A stretch of DNA of 64,000 bases. It comes from Conchocele bisecta. Its lineage: Eukaryota > Mollusca > Bivalvia > Lucinida > Thyasiridae. Location of the stretch: contig CM055265.1 of NCBI GenBank assembly GCA_029237695.1, positions 39,983,840-40,047,839 of the forward strand. The letters are read 5' to 3'. The position numbers and the translations under genes are program-made. Numbering within the stretch: the stretch's first letter is position 1; every line of letters begins with the position of its first letter. Below the pieces are notes generated by a model. That model saw only the letters and a list, made by a program, of their open reading frames with translations, was not told where the DNA came from and ran no database searches. Positions 46,610 to 56,605 of the stretch are shown piece by piece.

Positions 46610-46678
46610 ATCTATCTAAACCGGACACCCTGGGAGGTCCCCAGGGTGTCCAGTTTAGAGAGGTTCCACTGCAATTAA
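46610..46678. mobile_element. Palindromic Tigger/pogo-like MITE
   Basis: Arms TGTGGAATCTATCTAAACCG/GACACCCTGGGA and their complement ending CAGTTTAGAGAGGTTCCACTGC. The end sequence (CAGTGGAACCTCTCTAAA and (A/C)CGGACACC) resembles Tc1/mariner pogo-type ends. It is about 68 bp and non-coding. Confidence 0.7.
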
Positions 46679-46799
46679 GCACTCCATTAAAGCTGGTGTC
46701 TCGCATGCCAGGTTGTACTATTGGGAGACGGATAGTTCTGTTGTTGCGCCTGCTTTAGCAGAAGTCGCGACTATAGTCGCCGCCGCTTTTTCTCTTGTC

Positions 46800-47170
46800 A
46801 TCGTTGTCCGAAATGACAAAAAGTTTGTAAAAGCTTCGTCACCGTGGTATAACATTAATATTACTGGACAGATTGCTTCAATATTTGGACACTTAATACA
46901 TATGAACATTGGGTGCACACTCATGCCTCCATTAACATGACCTTGACCTTTTTTTATCATCATTATTTTGCGGAAACTCTTAGCCACTTTTGTTTTCATC
47001 AAAAAGTTTGTACAAGCTTCTTCATCATGGTATAACTTTAATATTACTTGACGGATTGCTACAATAGTTGGACACTTGATACATTTGATCATTTGGAGCA
47101 CTCTCATGCCACGATTAACATGACCTTGACCTTTGCCACCTTCACACTTAGCCATTTTATTTTTTTTCAT
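46800..47170 (+). repeat. Tandem repeat, about 185-bp unit with TGACCTTGACCTT
   Basis: Two units: AAAAAGTTTGTA(A/C)AAGCTTC, TCATGGTATAACTTTAATAT, GACGGATTGCTACAATA, CACTCTCATGCCACGATTAA and CATGACCTTGACCTTT. A third partial unit resumes at 47,664 after the family B insertion. The minus-strand open frame across it is made of the repeat. Confidence 0.85.
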
Positions 47171-47174
47171 CAAC

Positions 47175-47660
47175 AAGTTTGTTTGTTTGTTGGGGTTTAA
47201 CGGCCTATCAACAGCTATGGTCATTTAAGGCCGGGTCAATGGGTTTAGTACTAAATCCCATATATTACCTGCAGGCCCGTACGCAGGGGGGGGGGGGGGG
47301 GTGCAGTCACAATTTACCACCGTTGAAATCCAAATTTAAATGACATAAAATGCAGGAGAGTGCATTTCAGGCCATCTTGGTTTAAACAATTTCAGGGGGT
47401 GTGTCAGGGGCGAGCCCATGTAGTGGGCGAGTACGCTGGGGGGGGGGGGGTACCCCCCTAGCGTACTCGCGCCACTACATGGGGCTCACCCCTGACGCAC
47501 CCCCCAATAGAAAATCCTGCGTACGGGCCTGACCTGATCTGTACAAGTACATGTACATGTTCAAGAATATGTACAAATGGGGAGAAAATCCCAAAATCAG
47601 AACTGAATATTTGCAATAAAAAAACTATATATTCAGCCCTGAAATCTGTTTCATCAGAAT
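47175..47660 (-). mobile_element. SINE-like repeat family B, copy 3, inserted in the 185-bp array
   Basis: Reverse orientation: TTTGTTTGTTTGTTGGGGTT tail, then TTAACGGCCTATCAACAGCT, ATTTAAGGCCGGGTCAATGG and, beyond the nested MITE, GGGGAGAAAATCCCAAAATC and TATTCAGCCCTGAAAT. The 185-bp array resumes on both sides. Confidence 0.7.
47272..47531. mobile_element. MITE with CAGGCCCGTACGCAGG ends and ACCTG duplication
   Basis: 260 bp with inverted ends CAGGCCCGTACGCAGG / CCTGCGTACGGGCCTG. It is flanked by ACCTG on both sides (47,267-47,271 and 47,532-47,536). The inner half is itself a foldback (GGGCGAGCCCATGTAGTGG... / CCACTACATGGGGCTCACCCC) around G- and C-runs. The G-runs at 47,287-47,302 and 47,439-47,450 have uncertain lengths. 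Confidence 0.85.
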
Positions 47661-47663
47661 GGT

Positions 47664-48360
47664 CAACAAGTTTGTACAAGCTTCGTCATCATGGTATAAC
47701 TTTTGGGTGGCGTAAATTAACGGTATGGGTTCCTCCTTATAGGAATCACGATTTTCCTGGTTTGGCCCTCAGGTACGTTTTTATACGCCCGTTTGAAAAA
47801 ACGGGACGTATTATGTATTCATCTTGTACGGGCGAGCGGGTACAGCTTGTCCACACAAAAACTAGAGTCTACTTGACGGATTGTAACCAAATTTGGTATA
47901 CATGTTTATCACGGCAAGCCGAAGAAGCCTATTGATTTTCAAAACTTTCCGATGGCTTATCTCCCCTTGGCAGCCATTTTTAGCTCGACTGTTCGAAGAA
48001 TAGTTTATGTAGTCACACTGGCGTCACCGTCACGCCTTGGTTAAGGTTTTTAGTCAAGCTTGTATATGGAATACTCCTGGCCCTACACCCACCATACTTG
48101 GGACAACTTCATCTCCTAGTGATGTACATCAACAACCCCTGATCTATATTTGACCTTGACATACATTTAACCTTGAATTACTTAGTTAATTCCCCTTGGT
48201 TAAGGTTTTTAGTCAACCTTGGTTAAGGTTTTTAGTCAAGCTTGTACATGGAATACTATTGTGCATACAGACACCATTTTCTCATAGGGATGTACATCAA
48301 AACCCCTGATATATATTTGACCTTGACCGACATTTCCTCTTGAATTACTTACTTAATTCC
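47664..48360 (+). repeat. Mosaic of hairpin-led repeats
   Basis: A partial 185-bp unit and family B piece run to 47,775. A hairpin CGCCCGTTT/AAACGGG(A)CG follows at 47,787-47,809 with TATTATGTATTCATCTTGTA. From 47,980 AGCTCGACTGTTCGAAGAAT opens another family with GGCGTCACCGTCACGCC, then two to three copies of CCTTGGTTAAGGTTTTTAGT and TGACCTTGACATACATTTAA. Confidence 0.6.
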
Positions 48361-48364
48361 TAGA

Positions 48365-48455
48365 GTTGGGTATCGCCGGAAAAAACGTATCGCGATACGT
48401 ATCATGATAGTCGGGACGTATCACGATATGTATCACGATAGTATCGCGGATTACT
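48365..48455. mobile_element. hAT-like terminal fragment
   Basis: TAGAGTTGGGTATCGCCGG followed by TATCGCGATACGTATCATGA and several TATCACGATA words, like the subterminal part of the hAT element at 16.3-18.2 kb. It is a single end only. Confidence 0.45.
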
Positions 48456-48568
48456 CTGATAACCAGTTACACTGCTTTTGTGCAGCCAAAGTTGTGTACC
48501 ATATATAGTTGTTGTGTGGTGTTTAACACTGTTTATAATTAGTTGTATGCATGTTCTACTCGTTTTTT

Positions 48569-48760
48569 GTCTCGCCCGCGAAGCGGAAAGCGAGACATAG
48601 GTTTTGCTTTTCCGGAGTCGGCGTCGTCGGCATCGTCGTCGTCGTCGTCGTCAGCGGCGTCGGCGGCGTCGTCATCATTCAATGTTAAGTTTTCGTGTTA
48701 CGGTCATTACTTCAACACCTTATCAGCTACAGTCATCAAACTTTATACATACCTTTACTA
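48569..48760 (+). repeat. Hairpin (GTCTCGCCCGC...) plus CGTCGTCG tract
   Basis: GTCTCGC(CCGCGAAGCGGAAA)GCGAGAC hairpin at 48,569-48,596, then GGAGTCGGCGTCGTCGGCAT and (CGTCGT)n to 48,675, then a unique-looking body ending near GATATGTAGATGAATATAGG. The open frame reading serine repeats is a by-product of the CGTC tract. Confidence 0.75.
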
Positions 48761-48764
48761 TGAT

Positions 48765-48995
48765 ATGTAGATGAATATAGGACTATTAAAAAAAAATCCG
48801 GGCTCCAGGGTCAAGGTCAAACTCTATTTCTTTCTATGCTACAAACTGAACATTAATGCATGAAGACCCATTTTCTCGTGCACCTTACCTGTAGAGAGAA
48901 CAATAGCCTTCTCCAGTTGAACACTTCTGCATGTGCAAGCATGTGCAAATTTTCAGCTTGACCACTAAATGTCCAGCTAAATTATTACAGGTAAT
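48765..48995 (+). repeat. Repeat family C (AATGCATGAAGACCC), copy 1
   Basis: GAATATAGGACTATTAAAAA, GGGCTCCAGGGTCAAGGTCA, ATTAATGCATGAAGACCC, CTTACCTGTAGAGAGAACAA and ATGTGCAAGCATGTGCAAA. Its relatives fill 51,355-52,330. Confidence 0.65.
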
Positions 48996-48998
48996 TAT

Positions 48999-49530
48999 AC
49001 CCCCCCCCCCCCCCCCCCCCGCAAACGAGTTGTGGGGGGGGTGGGGGGGGAATATGCTGGAGTCAGGTTGTCCGTGCGTCCGTAAGTCCGTAAATCTGTA
49101 AACTTAACATCAGAGAAATATTGTTCTAACTTCTATTTCATTTATCTAAAATTCTTAATATTTCACACATGCATTCCTGTAAGGCTCTAATACCATGCTG
49201 TGCCAAATCCATGACTGTCCAACCCCCGCTGATCCCAATGTCAAGGTCAAATACTTAGTCTCTTTACAAAACTTAACATCAGAGAAATAAGTTATAACTT
49301 CTATTTCCTTCATTGAAAATTCTTATTATTTCACTTGTGCATTCCTCTAAGGTTGTACTATCATGCTGTGACAAATCTACGACTGTCCAACCCCCGCTGA
49401 TCCCAAGGTCAAGGTCACATACTTAGTCTCTTTACAAAACTTAACATCAGAGAAATATGTTATAACTTCTATTTCTTTCATTGAAAATTCTTGATATTTC
49501 ATATGCTGTGACAAATCCCCGCTCATCTCT
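48999..49530 (+). repeat. AACATCAGAGAAATA array, second block
   Basis: Opens with a C-run (48,999-49,020), CAAACGAGTTGTGGGGGGG and GTCAGGTTGTCCGTGCGTCC. Then come three units with TTAACATCAGAGAAATA, CTTCTATTTCCTTCATTGAA and CCGCTGATCCCAAGGTCAAG. The C-run and G-run can pair as one long hairpin. Confidence 0.85.
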
Positions 49531-49549
49531 TTTTTGTCCGCGTCCACCG

Positions 49550-49696
49550 CAGACACTTCTTGTCCGGAGCATAACTCGAACACCCTTTGGAATATTTTCA
49601 TGAAACTTCACACATGCATAGACCACGACCCGAAGGTATGTCGCGCACAAGAATGACAACTCTTGCATAGCTAATTTTTTAGTTTTCTCTCTTTTT
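49550..49696 (+). repeat. 160-bp repeat family D, first unit
   Basis: GAGCATAACTCGAACACCCT, TTGGAATATTTTCATGAAAC, TTCACACATGCATAGACCAC, GACCCGAAGGTATGTCGCGC, ACAAGAATGACAACTCTTGC and TAGTTTTCTCTC. It is interrupted in its T-run by family F at 49,697. Confidence 0.85.
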
Positions 49697-50876
49697 AGCT
49701 CACCTGAGCGAAGCTCATGTGAGCTATTGTTACCGCAATGTGTCCGTCGTCCGTCGTCGTCGTCGTCCGTGAACATTTTCAAACGTCTTCTCCTCGGTAA
49801 CCATTGGGCCTATAGTCACCAAACTTCATGGTCATGGTCCTTAGGTAGGGGGATTACAAAATTGTTAAAATGACGTCCTTACGTAATCCAAGATGGCCGC
49901 CGTCTAAAAATAGCACAAATTCTTCAAAAATCTTCTTCTCAAGAACCGCCAACCGGATTTCGACAAAACTTGGTAGGAATGATCGATGTACAAAGCTCTT
50001 TCAAAGTTGTTAAAATGGTGACCCCGGGGTCAAAAACGGGCGTGGCCCGTGGGGTCAAATTTTATTTTTGACCGATTATGTCCATGTTATATATCAAATC
50101 GAAGGTATCAATGAGGCGATCACTCTGGTACATTTTTTGTCCAAATCGGATTGTTATGTCATCCAAGATGGCCGCCGAAATGTCAAAAGGTTCTTTTATT
50201 AGAGATTTCAAAATTCTTCTTCACATGAACCGCTTGGCCCATGGTAGCCAAACTTAAAAGTTATGGTCCATGGGTGAAGACTTTTCAGATTTGTTAAAAT
50301 GAAGGTCATCGCTAATCCAAGATGGCCGCTGTCTAAAAATAGCATAAATTCTTAAAAAATCTTCTTCTCATGAACCGCTAGCCGGATTTCGACGAAACTT
50401 GGTAGAAATGATTGATTTACAATGCTCTTTCAAAGTTGTGAAAATGGTGACCCAGGGGTCAAAAATGGGCGTGGCCCTTGGGGTCAAATTGGGGTCAAAT
50501 TTTATTGTTGACCTAATATGCTCATGTCATATTATTTTTATGAAACTTTGAAGGTATCGACGAGGCGATTGCTCTGGTGCAAACTTTGTCAGAATCGGAT
50601 AATTATAACATCCATGATGGCCACCAAAAGGTCCATTTATTCGAGATTTTGAACGTCTTTTTCTCCGGAACCACATGGCCGATGCTGGCCAAACTTCATA
50701 GGAAGTTAAGATCCTTGGGTGAAACATTTTCTGATTTGGTAAAATGAGTCGTCGCTAATCCAAGATGACTGCCATCTAAAAATAGCACAATTTTTTTTAA
50801 AACTCAATGTCACATTCTCCTCTGGTGTTCATGGAGTCAGGTGAGCGAATTAGGGCCATCATGGCCCTCTTGTTTT
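49697..50876 (+). mobile_element. Dispersed element family F, copy 1 (complete)
   Basis: 1.18 kb. It opens with the hairpin AGCTCACCTGAGC/GCTCATGTGAGCT and a CCGTCGTCCGTCGTCGTC tract. It ends GTCAGGTGAGCGAATTAGGG, then the hairpin AGGGCCATCATGGCCCT. The short outer words CACCTGAG and TCAGGTGAG are inverted. The body has two to three units of about 350 bp with AATCCAAGATGGCCGCC, ACCGGATTTCGACAAAACTT, GGTGACCCCGGGGTCAAAAA and GGTATCAATGAGGCGATCAC. It sits in a T-run of family D. It is non-coding. Confidence 0.8.
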
Positions 50877-51350
50877 GTTTCGCGCACTGATTTCGTGTCC
50901 GGAGCATAACTCGACCACCCTTTGGAATATTTTCATGAAACTTCACACATGCATAGACCACGACCCGAAGGTGTGTCGCGCACAAGAATGACAACTCTTG
51001 CATAGCTATTTTTTTAGTTATCTCCCTTTTTTGTTTCGCACACTGATTGACCATAACTCGACCACCCTTTGGAATATTTTTATGAAACTTCACACATTCA
51101 ATTAGACCACGAACCGAAGGTGTGTCGTGCACAAGAATGACAACTCTTGCATAGCTAATTTTTTAGTTATCTCCCTTTTTTGTTTTCCCGCACTGATTTC
51201 CTGTCCGGAGCATAACTCGACCATCCTTTGAAATATTTTCATGAAACTTCACACATGCATAGACCACGACCCGGAGGTGTGTCGCGCACAAGAATGACAA
51301 CTCTTGCGTAGCTAATTTTTGAGTTATCTCCATTTTTTGTTTTGCGCACT
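50877..51350 (+). repeat. 160-bp repeat family D, three further units
   Basis: Same landmarks as 49,550-49,696, each unit ending AGTTATCTCCCTTTTTTGTT followed by TCGCGCACTGATTTCGTGTC. Open frames on the minus strand repeat the same peptide and are not genes. Confidence 0.9.
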
Positions 51351-51354
51351 CTAC

Positions 51355-52330
51355 AAACTGGACAATAATGCATGAAGACCCGTTTTCTAGTGGGCTCTGT
51401 ACACCTTACCTGTAGAGAGAACAATAGAGACTGGGAGAACCATTTACCTGTGCATGTGCTAGCATGTGCAAATGTCCAGTCTTGACCACTCTTGACCACA
51501 GGTAATTTATACAGGTAAATTACTACATTGGATATTACATTTCCGTAAACTGTGTTGAAAATATTGTGGCATTATGTGGACCTGTGCAGATATATGTAGA
51601 TAAATATAGGACTATTAAAAAAAATTTCAGTAGCAACCATTATTATTTTTAATTTTTAAACTTTTTTTTTCCATTTTTCTTTTTAATTTTTTTTTTCAAA
51701 TTCTTTTTAATTTTTTTTTTAAATTCAATTTTTTCAATGTCAGTAGCCTAAGGTCGTAATTGCTATATACAGACTATTCACCTGTGCATTTGCTAGCATG
51801 TGCAACTGACCACTGACCACTGACCACTTACAGGTAATTTATACAGGTAAATGATTATATTACATTTCCGTAAACTGTGTTGAAAATATTGTGGCAATAT
51901 GTGGACCTGTGCATATTTTTTAAATTTAATTTTTTTTTCCATTTTTTTTTTTACATTCTTTTTCAATTTTTTAACCGACCGCTAACTTATTACAGGTAAT
52001 TTATACAGGTACATTATTACATTTCCGTAAACTGTGTTGACAATATTGTGGCAGTATGTGGACCTGTGCAGATATATGTAGATAAATATAGGACTATTAA
52101 CAAAAATTCTGGGCTCCAGTAGCGAGCATTATTTTTTTTATTTTTTTTTCTATATTACATTTCCGTAAACTGTGTTGAAAATATTGTGGCATTATGTGGA
52201 CCTGTGCAGATATATGTAGATAAATATAGAACTATTAAAAAAAAAATTTGGGCTCCAGTAGCAAGCATTATTATTTTTAATTTTTAAACTTCTTTTTTCC
52301 ATTTTTTTTTTTCATTTTTTTTTTCAAATT
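51355..52330 (+). repeat. Repeat family C, tandem copies with T-rich tracts
   Basis: ACATTTCCGTAAACTGTGTT, GAAAATATTGTGGCA and ATGTGGACCTGTGCAGATATATGTAG recur at about 51,539, 51,870, 52,019 and 52,156. They are separated by AAAAA and TTTTTAATTTTT tracts. The section at 51,355-51,530 matches 48,830-48,990. Confidence 0.8.
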
Positions 52331-52398
52331 CTTTTTCAACTTTTGTCTAGTATCATAAGGTCATAAGTGCTATATACAGACTATTATCATATAATAAA

Positions 52399-52459
52399 AC
52401 AATTATTGACTAGTGAGCCATAGAATATGATATTCTATGGCTCACTAGTCAATAATTGT
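52399..52459. repeat. Perfect 61-bp palindrome
   Basis: ACAATTATTGACTAGTGAGC...ATAT, one central base (G, 52,429), then the exact complement ending GCTCACTAGTCAATAATTGT. Both 30-base arms match without a mismatch. It lies between repeat family C and a stretch reading GGGCCAGTGAAAATTGC. Confidence 0.95.
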
Positions 52460-52559
52460 ATAATATGTTCGGGCCAGTGAAAATTGCTTTCGGGCCCAGG
52501 CTCGAGGTCAAGGCGGGACAAGGCGAGGCATCTGATTCTGCGGAATTCTTGTTTACTTA

Positions 52560-52629
52560 TCTCCCTTTGTTGTTTCGTGCTCTGATTTTGTATCCAGAGC
52601 ATAACTCGAACACCCTTTGGAATATTGTT
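52560..52629 (+). repeat. Partial 160-bp family D unit
   Basis: TCTCCCTTTGTTGTTTCGTG through AACACCCTTTGGAATATTGT, cut by the next hairpin repeat. Confidence 0.7.
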
Positions 52630-53265
52630 ATGCCCCACCACGATAGTGGAGGGGGCATTTAATGTTACCCTTGTCCGTCCGTCCGCCCGTCCGTCCGTCC
52701 GCACACACAAATGGGTACTTGTTGTAAGCGTACAGGGATCTTATTGCGTAGGGTTAGGATAGTGTTGGGTACTCTTGTTGGGTATTTTTATAGAATAAAA
52801 ACCCAACAAGTATTCATTCGTAGGAACGTGCGTCCCGTCCTCCCGTCATGCGTCCCGTCCTCCCGTCATCCCGTCCGTCACAAAACTTTAACACTCGGGT
52901 AAATGTCTCATAATTTCTTCATCCTTCGACCGATCTCCTTCATATTTCATATACACATTGCTCTAATGGTCCTCTACCGCCCTGTGTCAAATCCACGTTC
53001 ATCCTGCCCCCGCCAAGCCCAGGGTTAAGATCACATACTTAGTGCTTCAAAAACTTTAACGCTCAGGTAAATATCTTATAATTTCTGTTTTCTTTCACGG
53101 ATCAGCTTCATATTTCATATATGCATTGCTCTAATGGTCCTCTACCGCCCTGTGCCAAATCCACATTCGTCCTACCCCCGCCAAGCCCAGGGTCAAGGTC
53201 ACATACTTGGTGCTTCAAAAACTTTAACGCTCAGGTAAAAGAAAATTTTGACTTGGAATTTGGCC
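52630..53265 (+). repeat. Hairpin (ATGCCCCACCAC...) plus GTCC tract, family G
   Basis: ATGCCCCACCAC/GTGGAGGGGGCAT hairpin at 52,630-52,658, then (GTCC)n to 52,700. It is interrupted near 52,715-52,820 by a piece with GGGTACTTGTTGTAAGCG and GTTGGGTATTTTTATAGAAT, then CGTCCCGTCCTCCCGTCATG. Three units of about 170 bp follow, with TTTAACGCTCAGGTAAATAT, CATATTTCATATATGCATTG, CTCTAATGGTCCTCTACCGC and CAAGCCCAGGGTCAAGGTCA. Confidence 0.8.
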
Positions 53266-53399
53266 TCTTTTTGTCTCTTTTATCTCTTTTTGTAGTGTTC
53301 ATGCCTCGCCACAAGGCGCGACATGCAGGCCGCGGCCATCTAGTTATCAAAGCGATATGTGGGACATCCGTGTTCTATGAACACATTTTCTAGTTTATT

Positions 53400-53697
53400 A
53401 AACTTCACACATGCATAGAAGACGACCCAAAGGTGTGTCGCACGTAAGAATGACAACTATTGCGTCGTTAATTTCTTAGTTATCTCCCTTTGTTGTTCCG
53501 TGGACTGATTTCGTGTCCAGAGCATAACTCGAACACCGTTTGGAATATTTTCATGAAACTTCACACATGCATAGACCACGACCCTAAAGGTGTGTCACGC
53601 AAGAATGACAACTCTTGCATCACTAATTTTTTAGTTATCTCCCTTTGTTTTTCCGTCACTGATTTTGTCTCCGGAGCATAACTCGAACACCCTTTTT
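53400..53697 (+). repeat. 160-bp repeat family D, second block
   Basis: About two units with ACTTCACACATGCATAGA(A/C)(G/C)AC, ACAACTCTTGCATCACTAAT and AGCATAACTCGAACACCCTTT, ending where family F copy 2 begins. Confidence 0.85.
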
Positions 53698-54765
53698 AGC
53701 TCACCTGAGCGAAGCTCATGTGAGCTATTGTTACCGCAATGTGACCGTCGTCCGTCGTCGTCCGTCGTCGTCCGTGAACATTTTCAAACGTCTTCTCCTC
53801 GGTAACCATTGGGTCTATAGTCACCAAACTTCATGGTCATGGTCCTTAGGTAGGGGGATTACAAAATTGTTAAAATGACGTTATTACGTAATCCAAGATG
53901 GCTGCCGTCTAAATATAGCACAAATTCTTTAAAAAAAAATCCTTCTCAAGAACCGCCAACCGGATTTCGACAAAACTTGGTATATCATTTCATATATCAA
54001 ATTGAAGGTATCAATGAGGCGATCACTCTGGTGCATTTTCTGTCGAAATCGGATTGTTATGTCATCCAAGATGGCCGCCGAAAGGTCAAAAGGTCGTTCT
54101 TTTATTAGAGATTTCAAAATTCTTCTTCACATGAACCGCTTGGCCCATGGTAGCCAAACTTAAAAGTTATGGTCCATGGGTGAAGCCTTTTCAGATTTGT
54201 TAAAATGGAGGTCAACGCTAATCCAAGATGGCCGCCGTCTAAAAATAGCATAAATTCTTCAAAAATCTTCTTCTCATGAACCGCTTGCCGGATTTCGACG
54301 AAACTTGGTAGGAATGATCGATGTACAATGCTCTTTCAAAGTTGTTAAAATGGTGACCCCGGGGTCAAAAATGGGCGTGGTCCGTGGGGTCAAATTTTAT
54401 TTTTGACCGATTATGGCCATGTTATATATCAAATCGAAGGTATCAATGAGGCGAACACTCTGGTACATTTTTTGTCCAAATCGGATTGTTATGTCATCCA
54501 AGATGGCCGCCGAAATGTCAAAAGGTTCTTTTATTAGAGATTTCAAAATTCTTCTTCACATGAACCGCTTGGCCCATGGTAGCCAAACTTAAAAGTTATG
54601 GTCCATGGGTGAAGACTTTTCAGATTTGTTAAAATGGAGGTCATCGCTAATCCAAGATGGCCGCCGTCTAAAAATAGCATAAATTCTTAAAAAATCTTCT
54701 CTTGAACCGCTAGCCGGATTTCGACGAAACTTGGTAGGAATGATCGATGTACAATGCTCTTTCAT
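53698..54765 (+). mobile_element. Dispersed element family F, copy 2 (3' truncated)
   Basis: Same opening hairpin and CGTC tract as 49,697. The body is close to identical to copy 1 but lacks a stretch after CAAAACTTGGTA and has an additional internal unit. It stops at ATGCTCTTTCATTAGG without the terminal hairpin. It lies in the CCCTTTTT run of a family D unit. Confidence 0.8.
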
Positions 54766-54808
54766 TAGGTGTACGCTCCCATAGAAAGTTGGGTATTTGT
54801 AAACCCCA

Positions 54809-55027
54809 CTACTTCAAAGAAAACGTGGGGTCTGGGAAATGTGAGTCACAGCTGGATACTGGAATAAACCTGTCTGCATCCCTGATACCAACCAGATTTA
54901 ATGTTCCTAACACCGGGTCAAATGGCCCATTAGGCGATATGATAAGATTCTGAAATTCCCAGTTAAATTCTAAATATGTTATAACGCAAATAAAATCTAT
55001 AAATAATGCTATAATCAATTTTATCAT
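54809..55027 (-). CDS. Candidate first exon of a secreted or membrane protein (unrecognised)
   Basis: A 72-codon minus-strand frame. The N-terminus MIKLIIALFIDFICVITYLE has a Lys followed by a hydrophobic core, like a signal peptide or anchor. It is followed by a polar stretch (FQNLIISPNGPFDPVLGTLN, then IRDADRFIPVSSCDSHFPDP) with one cysteine. It lies in a stretch without obvious repeats. An AG/GTTTATTCC junction inside could be a splice donor, so the real exon may end earlier. No family is recognised and chance cannot be excluded. Confidence 0.3.
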   Translation of the reverse strand: MIKLIIALFIDFICVITYLEFNWEFQNLIISPNGPFDPVLGTLNLVGIRDADRFIPVSSCDSHFPDPTFSLK

Positions 55028-55029
55028 TA

Positions 55030-55600
55030 TCAGAGATGCAAAAATGCCTTTTCTCCCGTCAAAATCGGTTGACCAACGACAAATATATTGTGAAAAAAAA
55101 GTAAGATTTTACCAAAATATGTGTTCCGAAGACCTCTCCAAATCCCGCCAAAATGGTTCCAATACGGCGTAGGAATTTGCGGCCAAAATACTATCTATGA
55201 TACCATTATATATAAAATCGTATTCAATATTTATATACACCAAGGTGAATCGATATATGTATGCATTCCATTAAACAAACGAAAACTAACAAGAAGCCAA
55301 ATCGCCAAACATAATCCTTATGTGCGAAAATGAAACTGGACGTGTGAGAACTATTTTGTGTCCGCGCATGGATAATGGCCAGGCGGCTTGACCACTGCAT
55401 AGGACAGAATAAATATGTCTGGTTTCTGAACTAAAATGGGAAGATATAATAAATACTAATCTGTTTTTGTTATTATTCGATAGCAGAGATATGTACTAGA
55501 TATTTGCTGTATTTTTATATTTTAATCAAAATGTAGCAGTAAATATGAAGAGCACATAATTATGGCACCACGATTGCAAAACCTGCAATTATCTATGACA
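55030..55600. other. Intergenic stretch, nothing recognised
   Basis: AT-rich and apparently unique. A plus-strand open frame at 55,121-55,333 has no supported start or known family. Confidence 0.35.
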
Positions 55601-55614
55601 TACATATGGCATAT

Positions 55615-55745
55615 GTTGTCATGACGGATAAATGGGGCTTATGATCTATGCTACCAACTCCGCTACCCAAATCTTTGCCTGCATATCCGCGCAGTCTGAT
55701 CAGGGTCTGCACGGTTCGCCATTCCGTCTATCTCAATTGATTTCA
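55615..55745 (-). repeat. Family A fragment
   Basis: AATGGGGCTTATGATCTATG, CGCGCAGTCTGATCAGGGTC, TGCACGGTTCGCCATTCCG and ATTGATTTCATACATACC match the core of family A. Confidence 0.6.
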
Positions 55746-55929
55746 TACATACCGGGTAATAGGAGCCGCGTCGCGAGAAAACCTGTCTTCGGGTAATTGT
55801 TGGTCAATATGACATTTTTTTTACTATGAATGAATTTAACGCTTTTTAGTTGATCATGATATTTGCAATATTCATTAAGATATTATAGTTTATACAACAC
55901 ATTAACAATGCAGGTCGTTTGAGCAAAAG

Positions 55930-55976
55930 AGACGTCACGTAAAAGCGACGTCATGCGACGTAAATGACGTTACAGT
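55930..55976. promoter_or_regulatory. Cluster of CRE/ATF-like sites
   Basis: GACGTCAC, GCGACGTCATGCGACG and AATGACGTTAC fall within 46 bases, each close to TGACGTCA. No transcription start is evident nearby. Whether it regulates anything is inference. Confidence 0.35.
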
Positions 55977-55999
55977 ACATACCGTTACAGATAGAGTAT

Positions 56000-56330
56000 A
56001 CGCCAACATTTACAACAGTTTGCAAGTTGACATAATCGAACTAGAAGCATGTTTGGCATTGAATAATGAATGTAAAGACGGATGAGCTTGAGTCTTTTGG
56101 TAACACATGAATGTGCAAAGCGACAAAGTCAAACCGGTAAGTTCATGTACCAGCAAGTATGAACGTGCACTGGTACGCTGATTCAGTGTGCTGATTTCTT
56201 CTTTTTGACGTCGTGTTTATTGAGCGTTTTAACAATTTATAATTGTAGAAAACCACGGAAGTATATTCATTAACTAATTGTTTGATTAGGTCTATAAGAC
56301 CGTTTAATTCAACATATAGAAATGGAAATA
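56000..56330. other. Intergenic flank, nothing recognised
   Basis: Unique-looking DNA between the CRE-like cluster and the next inverted-repeat element. ACCGGTAAGTTCATG and GTATGAACGTGCACTGG lie near 56,135. No gene-like frame. Confidence 0.35.
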
Positions 56331-56374
56331 CACACGCATACTACAGGGCGCCATGCAGGACAGGTTAATTATGT

Positions 56375-56605
56375 GTACAAAATTGAGTTTTGTAACACTA
56401 AAAATCACAAAATTCAATTCTGTGTCACAAAATTCAATTCTGTCAATTCTGTGTCACAAAATTCAATTCTGTGTCACAAAATTCAATTCTGCATACGTTT
56501 CGTATACAAAATTCATTTTTGTTATAAAGGATTCAATTTTGTAAGACAGAATTGAGTTTTGTGAAGAAAATTCAGTTTTGTGGGACAGAATTCATTTTTG
56601 TCCAC
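56375..56605. repeat. Left subterminal array of AATTCAATTCTGTG words
   Basis: About nine copies of (TCAC)AAAATTCAATTCTGTG and variants, partly palindromic around CAGAATTGAATTCTG. The open frames that cover it are repeat artefacts. Confidence 0.85.

Noticed and set aside
46718..47224. 168-codon minus-strand open frame
   Set aside because: It is made of two copies of the 185-bp tandem repeat and runs into the family B repeat. The repeated peptide mirrors the DNA repeat.
48543..48770. Serine/alanine-repeat open frame
   Set aside because: It is the CGTCGTCG tract of a hairpin repeat.
49377..51499. Several minus-strand open frames sharing peptides
   Set aside because: They repeat because the 160-bp DNA unit repeats. 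Other units lack the frame.
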